DNA from: Planctomycetaceae bacterium
GTDB taxonomy: Bacteria; Planctomycetota; Planctomycetia; Pirellulales; Pirellulaceae
Direction of reading: 5' to 3'
Length of the DNA stretch: 64,000 bases
Assembly (NCBI GenBank): GCA_007694185.1
Contig: RECD01000140.1
Span: 40,171-104,170 of the forward strand
The position numbers and the translations under genes are program-made. The notes under the pieces were generated by a model. That model saw only the letters and a list, made by a program, of their open reading frames with translations, was not told where the DNA came from and searched no databases. Shown in pieces: positions 55,554 to 63,927 of the stretch; position 1 is the first letter of the stretch; each line of letters starts with the position of its first letter.

Positions 55554-55736
55554 CGATTCGGTCTCGCCGGACAGGAAGGTTGAATGAGGAGGGTTGCAAC
55601 TCCGGTGGCGATCGGCACCGCGGCGGGGCCGGTTCGAGCCGATCATGGTAGCGACATTTTTCCCTCTCGAACCCGTCTCCCTGCAAAGAACCGTTCCCGT
55701 CCGTTTCCTACCCACTGCCACAGGCAGGGCTCGATC

Positions 55737-57101
55737 ATGGCCTCCAAACGGCGCTGTTGTCTGCTGTCGTCCCACCCGTTTCCGCCTCGGCACTCGCTGG
55801 TGGGTCGGTTCGTTCTCGCCGTCTTCGGGCTGGCGACCTTCGCGATGGTCGCTCCCGTTCGCGGCGAAGATTGGCCGCAGTGGCGTGGCCCGGGGCGAGA
55901 CGGGATCTGGAATGAGACCGGGTTGATCGAGTCATTTGTCGATGAAGTCATTCCCCGCAGGTGGTCGGTACCGATCGGTGCGGGCTACTCCGGGCCGACC
56001 GTTGCGGACGGCCGCGTGTTGGTGATGGACCGAATGACCGAGCCTGACGAGACGGAACGGGTGTTGTGCTTGGATGCCGAAACCGGGCGTGAGCTTTGGG
56101 TCCATACCTACCCGTCGCGATACGACGGGATCGGCTACACCGCAGGGCCTCGGGCGTCGGTAACCGTCGATCGCGGCCTCGCCGTAGGGCTCGGCGCCGC
56201 CGGGCACCTCAGTTGTCTGGAACTGGACGATGGCCGAGTCCGCTGGCAGCGGGACTTGCGAGAGGATTTCAAGATTCGGATGCCCAACTGGGGCATCGCG
56301 GCATCTCCGTTGATCGAAGGCGAGCGGATTTTCCTACCGATCAGTGGTGAGGGGGATGCTTGTGTCGTCGCCTTGGATCGTTTGACCGGTAACACCCTCT
56401 GGCAGGCGTTGCCCGACGAAGCGACCTATTCCTCGCCGATCTTGATCGATCAGGCGGGCCGTCGCGTGCTGGTAGTCTGGACCGGCCAGCGGGTTGTGGG
56501 TCTGAAGCCTGAGGATGGCGGTTTGCTTTGGGAACACCCGTTCCCGTGGGTTCACTGGCCGATCGGGATCGCTTCGCCGGTGCTCGCGCGCGAATACCTG
56601 TTGGTCTCCGAGGTTCATCAGGGGTCACTGCTGCTGCAACTGGACCAAGCCGAGCCTTCCGTCGCACCCGTTTGGCATCTCAGCAACAAAACCCAGGATG
56701 AACCTTCGCTGCATTGCCTGATGTCGACCCCGTTGGTGATCGACGACCACATCTACGGGGCGGATGAAAACGGCATCCTCAGGTGCCTCGACCTGTTGAC
56801 CGGCGAACAGGTGTGGGAGGACGATTCGGCCGTGCCGACGATCAAGTGGGCGACCATCCATATGGTTCGCAATGACGACCGAGTTTGGATGTTCAACGAT
56901 CGTGGCGAACTGATCATCGCGGCTTTGTCGCCACGCGGCTTTCGGCAGATCAGCCGCGCCAAACTGATCGATCCGACCACCGAGCAATTGCGACGCCGCG
57001 ACGGGGTGACCTGGGCGCATCCGGCGTATGCCAACCGGCACGTTTTCGTCCGGAACGATCGCGAACTGGTCTGCGCCGACCTGTCGGCTGCCGGCCGGTG
57101 A
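55737..57101 (+). CDS. Exported PQQ-like beta-propeller protein
   Basis: The ATG at 55737 (MASKRRCCLLSSHPF) gives 454 residues with a signal peptide (hydrophobic VGRFVLAVFGLATFAMVA, probable cleavage before EDWPQW). The mature start WPQWRGPGRDGIW is the common opening of planctomycete PQQ-like propellers. Repeated blades carry patterns such as RVLCLDAETGRELWVHTYP, CVVALDRLTGNTLWQALP and ILRCLDLLTGEQVWEDDS. The fold resembles BamB or quinoprotein dehydrogenases, but I see no evidence for bound PQQ. A periplasmic scaffold or binding role is the cautious reading. Confidence 0.9.
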   Translation: MASKRRCCLLSSHPFPPRHSLVGRFVLAVFGLATFAMVAPVRGEDWPQWRGPGRDGIWNETGLIESFVDEVIPRRWSVPIGAGYSGPTVADGRVLVMDRMTEPDETERVLCLDAETGRELWVHTYPSRYDGIGYTAGPRASVTVDRGLAVGLGAAGHLSCLELDDGRVRWQRDLREDFKIRMPNWGIAASPLIEGERIFLPISGEGDACVVALDRLTGNTLWQALPDEATYSSPILIDQAGRRVLVVWTGQRVVGLKPEDGGLLWEHPFPWVHWPIGIASPVLAREYLLVSEVHQGSLLLQLDQAEPSVAPVWHLSNKTQDEPSLHCLMSTPLVIDDHIYGADENGILRCLDLLTGEQVWEDDSAVPTIKWATIHMVRNDDRVWMFNDRGELIIAALSPRGFRQISRAKLIDPTTEQLRRRDGVTWAHPAYANRHVFVRNDRELVCADLSAAGR

Positions 57102-57214
57102 CGCCCTCGGCGAACGCGTTCATCTGGGAGCAGGGCAGCGAGAAAAGGCGATCCGGCCTGCGGGCGTGGATTCGAGGGGTGGACCCTGACCGGGGATACC
57201 CTGTCGCGATTGCG

Positions 57215-57226
57215 GCGTGATCACGC
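57215..57226. promoter_or_regulatory. 12-base perfect palindrome between convergent genes
   Basis: GCGTGATCACGC lies in the 169-base gap between the convergent propeller and HEAT/TPR genes. It may be part of a terminator or a dimeric protein-binding site. No T-tract accompanies it. Confidence 0.3.
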
Positions 57227-57270
57227 GGTTTGGTGAGAGCGACGTTGCGATCTGCGGTCATCCGTCATCA

Positions 57271-59304
57271 TCACTCCCCGTCATCCGCTCCATTTTTCGG
57301 GCTTGTCGGGGCGACTTCTGTGGGCAGCGGGGCGGTTCCTGGAGGTTCGGATTTTGTCGCCGCCGGCTTTCCGTTGGCGGCCGCTGCGGCGGCCGCTTCG
57401 AACTCGGCCAATTGCCGCAACAACGCCGGCGAGTGCGGTTCGAGCTTGATCGCCCGACGCTGCGTCAGAATCGCGTTTTCGAAGTCGCCCAACGCGAAGT
57501 AGCAGCGGCCACAGGTGTCCAACAACGCGGAGATGTCCGGGGTCAGTTCCAGCGATTTGAGGCTGTACTGGAGCGCCTTTCGCAGGTCGCCTTCGGTGTT
57601 GCTGATCAGCCATGCGTATTGGTTGTACCAATCCGACAACTGGATGTTCGGGTTCGCGAAACGGGCTCGTGATTGGGCTTGAGCCTGGTTCATCTCGATC
57701 AGGTTTTCGAACATCACGCCGAAAGCCTGGATCTGTCGTCGCACGTCTTGTTGCCAGGTTTCGTCACCTGGGACTCGGTACATGGCGATCAGGATATCGA
57801 TGTTGCGAGGGTCCAGATCGAGCGCGGCGACGAGCGACCGCCGTGCGGCGGCTTGGTCCTCCGCGGTCGCCCCTTGTGCCTGGGCGAGACCTTGATGATA
57901 CAGCATCTTCGACCGCATCACGTTCAAGTCGATCAATTGCCGCTGGATCTCGCGGGCGTATTGCTGGTCCTCCTCGGCCCGTCGGATCATCGGTTGCAAC
58001 ACCTCGACGACCTCCTGATGTCGTTGCAACTCTCCGAGCAATTTCGCAAGGTCCTCACGCGTGTTGGCGGCGACGCGAGCGGTCAGTGGCAGCGACCGGA
58101 TGATATGGCGATATTCGCTCTCGGCCCAGCGGTACAAGCCACGCGATTCCAACCCCTTGCCCGTTTCGCGGTGGCGGTGGGCCCGCTCCTCGATCGCTTT
58201 GGGCGAGAGCGCAGCGGCCTCGGGGCTGTCCTGCGCGGGCAGCGGATCGATCGTCACCGCCCGCATCGCCAAACGGTCGGCAGCCTCGGAATCGCCATTC
58301 ACTGCCAACACGGCCTCAGCGGCGGCGTACAGCAGGATCGGTTGCCGGTCGAACGGTTCGGGATGAAGTTCTTGAAGCTTGAGCACCAACGGGTGCAGGC
58401 CATTGTCGATCGCCCAACTGCTAGCGTCGATCAGATTCCGTGAGTCGGGTGGGATCAGGTCGAGGTGCTCTTCAGCCAATTGCAAAGCGTCATCGATCCG
58501 CCCCGCCGAGATCGCTCGGGTCGCACAGACCCGCACCAATTCCAAAACGATCGGATGGTTCATGTCCGGATCGGTCCCCGATTCGACAGCCAGACGCTGC
58601 TGATGGATCAGGTCGGCCCAGGCGGTTGCGGAATAAGTCCCTCGCCGAAGGTCCTCGACGTAGACCCGCAGCCAATCGGCAGCCTGTCGTCGGTTGGGGC
58701 CGAGCACGTCGAGGATCTTGTCGGCCTCCGCCGATCGAACCCCCAAGTCGTCACTCATCGCCCCCCGCATGATCGCCAACGCCGCCTCGCGACTGAGCCT
58801 CAGCGAGGTTTCGAATCGGACCAGCCTGGCAAGCGCCGCCAACCCTTGACGGGCTGGCAATTCGGCCAATCGGTCCATTCGGTTCTGCCGTTCGGACTCG
58901 CTCTGGGCACCGTACTCATCCAACGCCTCGCGGACCGCCGGAGGGTCCGAATCGGTCGACCAACTGACCAACAGGCTGCTGACCAAATACCTCGCGGCAT
59001 TCGCGATTTCGATGTCATGGTGAGACTGGGCTGCATGCAGGTAATCGAAAGCCTGCAAACCGATCCGTTCCAGGTTCTCTTGGGCTCGCAACCGGGCCGC
59101 GTAGCTGGGATGACCCAGTCGTTCGATCAGTGCCGCGATGTCCGGTTCGGGGCTGCCGACGTCGGCAGCGGTCGTGAGACGCCGCTCGCCGCCTAGCAAC
59201 CCGAAGGCAAGGATCCAAACGGCTCCCGCAACGCCACCGATCCGGCGACCGCATCGCGACGATGCGGCGGAGTTGCGTTGGGGTTGGCGGTCACTCACAG
59301 ACAT
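57271..59304 (-). CDS. Exported HEAT/TPR-repeat protein of unknown function
   Basis: The 677-residue protein has a basic N-terminus and a hydrophobic signal or anchor segment (VAGAVWILAFGLLGG, about residues 24-38). A HEAT-like start follows (IERLGHPSYAARLRAQENLERIG). The middle and C-terminal parts are helical with TPR-like units, for example ALQYSLKSLELTPDISALLDTCGRCYFALGDFENAI. An Ala-rich stretch and a Pro-rich tail end the protein. TPR/HEAT proteins act as protein-binding scaffolds; partners are unknown. It lies 75 bases downstream of rpoN in the same orientation. Confidence 0.85.
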   Translation of the reverse strand: MSVSDRQPQRNSAASSRCGRRIGGVAGAVWILAFGLLGGERRLTTAADVGSPEPDIAALIERLGHPSYAARLRAQENLERIGLQAFDYLHAAQSHHDIEIANAARYLVSSLLVSWSTDSDPPAVREALDEYGAQSESERQNRMDRLAELPARQGLAALARLVRFETSLRLSREAALAIMRGAMSDDLGVRSAEADKILDVLGPNRRQAADWLRVYVEDLRRGTYSATAWADLIHQQRLAVESGTDPDMNHPIVLELVRVCATRAISAGRIDDALQLAEEHLDLIPPDSRNLIDASSWAIDNGLHPLVLKLQELHPEPFDRQPILLYAAAEAVLAVNGDSEAADRLAMRAVTIDPLPAQDSPEAAALSPKAIEERAHRHRETGKGLESRGLYRWAESEYRHIIRSLPLTARVAANTREDLAKLLGELQRHQEVVEVLQPMIRRAEEDQQYAREIQRQLIDLNVMRSKMLYHQGLAQAQGATAEDQAAARRSLVAALDLDPRNIDILIAMYRVPGDETWQQDVRRQIQAFGVMFENLIEMNQAQAQSRARFANPNIQLSDWYNQYAWLISNTEGDLRKALQYSLKSLELTPDISALLDTCGRCYFALGDFENAILTQRRAIKLEPHSPALLRQLAEFEAAAAAAANGKPAATKSEPPGTAPLPTEVAPTSPKNGADDGE

Positions 59305-59379
59305 GGCTTCGCAAGTCCCTCATGAGAACTCGTTACGGGGTCTCGGCCATTCATGGTACCCGACCGCGAAGCGGTCGGG

Positions 59380-60885
59380 TCATTTCTTGGCCAGCAGCCA
59401 ATCCTTTCGCTGGCGACTGCTCGGGATTCCCATTTTTTTCCGATACTTCGTCACGGTCCGACGGGCGACCGTCAGTCCGTGTTTTCGCATTTCATCGACC
59501 AAGTGCTCGTCACTTAATGGATCGCTCTTATCCTCCTTGTCGATCACCTCCTGCAACTTCAAGCGGATCGTGTCCCAGGCCACGTCGTCGCCGTCATCGG
59601 TCTGTGTCCCGCCGACGAAGAACTTTCGCAGCGGCAAAATCCCGCGGGGTGTCTGCATCCACTTGTCATCGACCGCCCGGCTGACCGTCGTCACATGCAC
59701 CCCGACGCGATCCGCGATCTGCTGCATCTTCAACGGCTCGATCGCCTCCGGGCCCTCATCGAGAAATCGCGACTGATGCTCGACGATCGCCTGAGCGACT
59801 TTGGTCAAGGTCCCACGCCGCTGCTCGATTGCGTCGATCAGCCACTGGGCGCTGTTGATCTTTTTCTTGATGAACTCGCGTTCCTCTGCCGAACTGCCCG
59901 GATCACGCAATCGCTTGCGGTAGTATTCGCTGATGAACAGCGTCGGGACCCGGTCGTCGTCCAGGCGGACCTGATAGACGCCCTGCTCGTCTTGGTCCAG
60001 GATCACATCGGGGGTGACGTTCGGCACGTAGGTCTTTAGGAACTCGGAGCCGGGTTTCGGGTTTAGCTTGTGCATTTCCTCCCGGGCGGCCTGAATCGTC
60101 TCGATCGAAAAGGCAGTCTTCTTGTGGATCACCGGCATTCGGTTTCCGGCCAAATCCTCCAGATGCGAAGAGATCAGCGTTTTCAGCTCTTCGTAGTATT
60201 TCAACTCGGGGCGCAGTTGGTTGGTGAGGCATTCCCGCAGGTCGCGAGCGGCGATCCCGGCCGGATCCATCGACTGCACGACCCGGAGGGCTTCTTCGGC
60301 GATGGTCAGGTCTTCGGGGGTATGTGTCGGCGGCAGCAGATCAGCCAGCGGGACGCGGAGGTAGCCGCCATCGCGGGCGTCCAAAGTGCTGATGATCCGT
60401 TCGGCGAATTGTTCGACGCGGTCGTCGATGTCGAGTTCGGCCAACTGGTGCAGCAGGTAGTCGTTCAGCGATTCCGGCCGGCTCTCCGCGTTGCTCATCA
60501 GGTCGTGGCGACGGTCGGCCTCGTCCTGCATCCGGCCGGACGACTGTCGGAACGAATCGTCGAACGTGCTCGGCAACTCGCTATCCATGTTGACCAGCCG
60601 TTCGAAATCGTCGGCGCTGTCACGGTCATCGCCGACAACCAGCTCCTTTTCCATCTCGGAAACCGGCTCGTTTGTCCCGCGATCGTCGTCGTCTCCTTCA
60701 TCCGGGGAGTTGGGGTCGACGTCCGATTGTTCCAGCAGCGGATTCTCGTTCATCTCCTGTTCGATGCGTTCCTGCAACGCCTGCAACGGCAACTGCAGAA
60801 TCTCCATCGACTGGATCATCCGAGGCGCGAGCTTCTGTGTTTGCAATTGGCGGGCTTCAAGGCCCATCGACATTCGCATGATCAT
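59380..60885 (-). CDS. rpoN: RNA polymerase sigma-54 factor
   Basis: Sigma-54 directs RNA polymerase to -24/-12 promoters and needs an AAA+ activator. The 501-residue protein has region I (LEARQLQTQKLAPRMIQSMEILQLPLQ), an acidic region II (DEGDDDDRG), the core-binding domain, a helix-turn-helix (IADRVGVHVTTVSRAV) and the RpoN box as ARRTVTKYRKKMGI near the C-terminus. Four candidate ATGs sit within the first seven codons; the third codon (ATG at 60879) has an AAGGGG at suitable spacing, so the true start may be there. No -24/-12 promoter was convincingly found in this window. Confidence 0.96.
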   Translation of the reverse strand: MIMRMSMGLEARQLQTQKLAPRMIQSMEILQLPLQALQERIEQEMNENPLLEQSDVDPNSPDEGDDDDRGTNEPVSEMEKELVVGDDRDSADDFERLVNMDSELPSTFDDSFRQSSGRMQDEADRRHDLMSNAESRPESLNDYLLHQLAELDIDDRVEQFAERIISTLDARDGGYLRVPLADLLPPTHTPEDLTIAEEALRVVQSMDPAGIAARDLRECLTNQLRPELKYYEELKTLISSHLEDLAGNRMPVIHKKTAFSIETIQAAREEMHKLNPKPGSEFLKTYVPNVTPDVILDQDEQGVYQVRLDDDRVPTLFISEYYRKRLRDPGSSAEEREFIKKKINSAQWLIDAIEQRRGTLTKVAQAIVEHQSRFLDEGPEAIEPLKMQQIADRVGVHVTTVSRAVDDKWMQTPRGILPLRKFFVGGTQTDDGDDVAWDTIRLKLQEVIDKEDKSDPLSDEHLVDEMRKHGLTVARRTVTKYRKKMGIPSSRQRKDWLLAKK

Positions 60886-60959
60886 CCCCTTGGTTCCCCT
60901 CAGTATGCTTTTGATGACCGCTCCTGGGCAATAGATGAAAGCCCAATGTGGAGGTGACT

Positions 60960-61039
60960 GCCCTTAAGGGCCTGGGCAAACCCGCGAGGCGGAAGCGGAC
61001 CGCTGGCGCAGGGGCCAGCCTGCCGAGGGGCCGGCGGTC
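60960..61039. terminator. Palindrome and nested inverted repeats between recR and rpoN
   Basis: The 184-base gap holds the 12-base palindrome GCCCTTAAGGGC (60960-60971), the hairpin GCTGGC-GCAGGG-GCCAGC (61002-61019) and outer arms GACCGC/GCGGTC (60998-61003 and 61034-61039) that compete with it. This would suit termination or attenuation after recR before rpoN. No T-run follows on the minus strand. Confidence 0.4.
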
Positions 61040-61069
61040 GGGGGACGACAGGCTTCGCTCGATCGCCGT

Positions 61070-61669
61070 TCACCACTGCCGGCGGCCGGTCATGGCGTCG
61101 GCCAGCACTTCCTTGTTGGCGTACTCCAGAACGCTGCCAGCGGTGATCCCCCGTGCCAAACGGGTGATCTTGACCGGGAACTCCGCTAGCAAGTTCGAAA
61201 TGTAGAGCGCCGTACCGTCCCCCTCGACGGTCGGGTTGGTGGCCATGATGACCTCCTGGAAGCCACCGCCCGCCACCCGGTCGACCAGGGCGTCGATGGT
61301 CAACTGATCAGGCCCGATGCCATCCAACGGGGCGATGCGACCGAGCAGGACATGGTACAGGCCGCGGTAGGCGGCCGATTGCTCAAGACTCATCAGGTCG
61401 CGAGGTTGCTCGACCACGCACAGCAGCGTCCGATTTCGTCCGGGGTCCAAGCACAACTCGCACCGCGTTTGCTCGGCCAGGTTGAAACAGTCGGCGCAGT
61501 AATGGATGTTCTCCCGAACCCGGCGAATCGATTCGGACAAAGCCAAAGCTTCCGCTTTCGGAACCCGCAGCAGGTGGAACGCTAACCGTTCCGCGGACTT
61601 GCGCCCGATCCCCGGGAGTCGCCCCAGTTGCTGGACCAAGTCGTTGACGCTGCCCGCGAACTCGGACAT
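61070..61669 (-). CDS. recR: Recombination mediator protein RecR
   Basis: RecR works with RecO and RecF in loading RecA at gaps. The 199-residue protein has the helix-hairpin-helix (LGRLPGIGRKSAERLAFHLL), the C4 zinc finger (CADCFNLAEQTRCELC), and the Toprim domain with VVEQPRDLMSLE and the TNPTVEGDGTALYI block. It ends with the usual YANKEVLADAMTGRR. Its start lies 5 bases after the ybaB stop, in the conserved dnaX-ybaB-recR order. Confidence 0.97.
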   Translation of the reverse strand: MSEFAGSVNDLVQQLGRLPGIGRKSAERLAFHLLRVPKAEALALSESIRRVRENIHYCADCFNLAEQTRCELCLDPGRNRTLLCVVEQPRDLMSLEQSAAYRGLYHVLLGRIAPLDGIGPDQLTIDALVDRVAGGGFQEVIMATNPTVEGDGTALYISNLLAEFPVKITRLARGITAGSVLEYANKEVLADAMTGRRQW

Positions 61670-61674
61670 CGGCC

Positions 61675-62034
61675 TCAGGATCTCCCGGTCAGCGAGCCCA
61701 GCATCGAATCCAGCCCTGGCAGATTAAGGTTCAGATCGCTGGCGACCTGTGCGATCGCATCGGCATACATCTGTTTGGCAGACGCCCCCGCGGTGTTGGT
61801 CGCCTCGATGATCCAAATTTCGAGATGTTCGTGGTCGCGGGCTTCCGCAATGACCCGGAGATGCTGGACTTCGCCGATCCCGTTGATCGTCACTTCGACC
61901 GCGCCCTCTCCAGCCGTAACCGTGATCCGCTGTTCACGCATTTCCTGAGCGACCAACTCCATCCTCGGGGCGACGTGCTGCAGGTTGCCGATGATGGACG
62001 TCAGGTTTCCAAGTCCGCCGAGTGATTTAAACAT
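61675..62034 (-). CDS. YbaB/EbfC-family nucleoid-associated protein
   Basis: This small DNA-binding protein of 119 residues forms tweezer-like dimers in the family. It has the family pattern: an N-terminal helix (MFKSLGGLGNLTSIIGNLQ), a central beta-hairpin (RITVTAGEGAVEVTINGIGEVQHLRV), and a C-terminal helix with AIAQVASDLN. It lies between dnaX and recR as in many bacteria and is almost contiguous with recR, so the two are translationally linked. Confidence 0.93.
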   Translation of the reverse strand: MFKSLGGLGNLTSIIGNLQHVAPRMELVAQEMREQRITVTAGEGAVEVTINGIGEVQHLRVIAEARDHEHLEIWIIEATNTAGASAKQMYADAIAQVASDLNLNLPGLDSMLGSLTGRS

Positions 62035-62124
62035 GTGGGCCGGATGGGTTGAAGGCGATTGCGGGTGATGACGGGAGTCGAGTCGGTGAACAGCGATACG
62101 CCACGCAGCAGCGTACCGCCCGCA

Positions 62125-62165
62125 GTCCGAACGACGCCACCGTCCGAAGACAGCCGCTGTCCGAA
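62125..62165. repeat. Three GTCCGAA repeats at exact 17-base spacing in the dnaX-ybaB gap
   Basis: GTCCGAA occurs at 62125, 62142 and 62159, so the period is 17 bases twice in succession. The last two copies extend to GTCCGAAGA. They sit in the 225-base non-coding gap about 90 bases before the ybaB start. Regular spacing suggests a protein-binding array or an iteron-like element; function is unknown. Confidence 0.5.
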
Positions 62166-62259
62166 GAACCGAGGTTGCGGAAGCAGACGTTTCCGATGCA
62201 CCGAGTGGATCGGGAAATCAACCGATCGGCTGAGCCGTTTGTCCAGTCGATGTTCCAGA

Positions 62260-63861
62260 TCAGCGCGCCGGATCGACTTTAACGATCTCGGCCCCGAAAA
62301 TTTCGACACATTGGCGTACGTAAGGATTGTGCTCCAGTTCCCTCATCAACTGTACTCTCGATTTGGCCGGTGGGGGAGGCTGCTGGCCGTGTGCGGCGTG
62401 CGGAATGGCGGCGTCCGGCGACCAGGCAGGCCTCGGCGACGGCGCCACGTCGACCGATTCGGTTCGGGCTGCCGGCCCGGTCGGGGCCGCGTGATCAATC
62501 CGAGTGGTTGTGTTCGCCGACCCCTTCCCCGTCGCGATCGCGGCGGTCGTCAAGGCCTTGGGGGCTAGCGGTTCAGCGTTTTTTTTTTGCTCGACCGCCG
62601 TGGTCGAAAGGTTCGCTTTAGCCGGTCTGGCCGGCCCGGCAGCACCGGCGGACCCGCTCGCCGCCGACAGCCCGGCCGCCAAATCGGCAACCGCTTGCAG
62701 GTCGGGCAGGTGACAGATCTGAAGGAGTGTCGATTCAAGCAACACCCGGCCATGTAGGCTATGTCGGATGCGGACGAGTGTCTGGTCGAGCATGCCGATG
62801 ATCCCCAGCACGCTCTGGAGCCCCCATCGCTGACCGAGCGTCTGCAATTCCCCATGCAACGTTTCGCCGACATGCCGCTGCATCTCGGGCGGGCAGCCGA
62901 CCGTGACCACCAACAGGTCGCGAAAGTATCCCAACAATTGTTCGACCAATTGACCGGCGCCGACCCCGCCGGCGCAAGCCTCGTCGATCAACGCCAGGAC
63001 CCGTCGCGGGTCTCCGTCCGACAGCGCGTTCGCCAAGTCATGTAGCCGGGAATCGTCAGCCGTTCCTAGCATCGCGTGGACCGTGTCGGTCGTCAGTCGG
63101 CCGTCGCTGAAGCTCATCACCTGCTCCAGCAACGACTGGCTGTCGCGCATCGACCCTTCCGCCCTGCGGGCGATCAGCCGCAACGCCTGCTCCTCAGCCT
63201 CGACCCCCTCGGCATCGACGATCTCTCGCAGTCGGCCGAGGATCGATTCGGTCGCCACGGGCGAGAAATCGAATCGCTGGCAGCGGCTCAGGACCGTGAT
63301 CGGAAGTTTGTCCGGGTCCGTGGTGCAGAAAATGAATTTGACATGAGCCGGGGGTTCTTCCAGCGTCTTCAATAACGCGTTGAAAGCCGCGCCCGTCAGC
63401 ATGTGGACTTCGTCAATGATGTAGATCTTGTAGCGGGAGCGACTGGGACGCACCCCGACGCCCGAGCGGAGCGACCGGATCTCGTCAATTCCACGGTTGC
63501 TGGCGCCGTCGATTTCCAGGACGTCGACATCCTCGCCTGCATCGATCGCTTGGGCGATATCCGTTTGGCCATCGGGGCTGATCGTCGGTCCGCCAGGGTC
63601 GTTCAATGCCTTCGCGAAAATCCTGGCCGTGCTGGTCTTGCCGACCCCGCGGGCTCCCGTGAACAGGTAGGCATGCCCGACACGTCCGGTTTCGATGGCG
63701 TTGCAGAGGGCCTGCCCGACGTGCTGCTGGCCGACCAATTGGTCGAAACTCTTAGGGCGATACCGACGGGCAACGACGACATAGCGGTCGTCTCGCGATC
63801 GGTCGGACGCTTGCCCCGAAACGTCTGCCATTGCGGTTTCGCCTGGAGTTAAACTCACCAT
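62260..63861 (-). CDS. dnaX: DNA polymerase III clamp-loader subunit tau (possible gamma form by slippage), zinc module lost
   Basis: DnaX is the ATPase that loads the sliding clamp. The 533-residue protein from the ATG at 63861 (a start at 63831, MADVSGQASD, is also possible) has YRPKSFDQLVGQ, Walker A GARGVGKTS (69-77), Walker B YIIDEVHML (D150, E151), the sensor block FCTTDPDKLP and the domain III region. The zinc module between Walker A and EIDGAS normally has four cysteines; here they are D88, D97, T100 and A103, while flanking residues match closely. After domain III an Ala/Pro-rich linker contains Q425-K-K-N encoded across ten consecutive A residues. Both shifted frames stop within a few codons. 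It follows the SRP RNA and precedes ybaB-recR. Confidence 0.96.
   Translation of the reverse strand: MVSLTPGETAMADVSGQASDRSRDDRYVVVARRYRPKSFDQLVGQQHVGQALCNAIETGRVGHAYLFTGARGVGKTSTARIFAKALNDPGGPTISPDGQTDIAQAIDAGEDVDVLEIDGASNRGIDEIRSLRSGVGVRPSRSRYKIYIIDEVHMLTGAAFNALLKTLEEPPAHVKFIFCTTDPDKLPITVLSRCQRFDFSPVATESILGRLREIVDAEGVEAEEQALRLIARRAEGSMRDSQSLLEQVMSFSDGRLTTDTVHAMLGTADDSRLHDLANALSDGDPRRVLALIDEACAGGVGAGQLVEQLLGYFRDLLVVTVGCPPEMQRHVGETLHGELQTLGQRWGLQSVLGIIGMLDQTLVRIRHSLHGRVLLESTLLQICHLPDLQAVADLAAGLSAASGSAGAAGPARPAKANLSTTAVEQKKNAEPLAPKALTTAAIATGKGSANTTTRIDHAAPTGPAARTESVDVAPSPRPAWSPDAAIPHAAHGQQPPPPAKSRVQLMRELEHNPYVRQCVEIFGAEIVKVDPAR
62579..62588 (-). other. A10 slippery run in dnaX, candidate frameshift or transcriptional-slippage site
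   Basis: The coding strand reads GAG CAA AAA AAA AAC GCT GAA, with ten A residues in a row. A -1 shift gives Lys-Arg then TGA. A +1 shift gives Thr-Leu-Asn-Arg then TAG. Either event would yield a product of about 430 residues ending just after domain III. Thermus dnaX uses a nine-A run in this way, and E. coli dnaX uses A-AAA-AAG. Confidence 0.6.
62591..62607 (-). promoter_or_regulatory. Hairpin immediately upstream of the dnaX A10 run
   Basis: In the mRNA TCGACC and GGTCGA pair around a five-base loop, ending two bases before the A10 run. A nascent-RNA hairpin at this place could favour slippage by polymerase. Because the run on the coding strand is A rather than T, it is not an intrinsic terminator. 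Confidence 0.45.
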
Positions 63862-63927
63862 GCCAAGAAGTCCCCAAGGGATCGAGGGGGATCGGTGCGG
63901 AGGCTCTCGGCGACTCGCTACTCCTCA

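Noticed and set aside
62579..62588. The T10 run on the plus strand as an intrinsic terminator
   Set aside because: The hairpin lies on the wrong side of the T-run for plus-strand transcription, and the run is inside the dnaX coding frame, which stays open on both sides.
62579..62588. A sequencing error in the dnaX homopolymer
   Set aside because: The long frame is open with sensible protein on both sides at ten A residues, including the C-terminal VQLMRELEHNPYVRQCVEIFGA segment. Nine or eleven would break it. An error cannot be fully excluded without reads.
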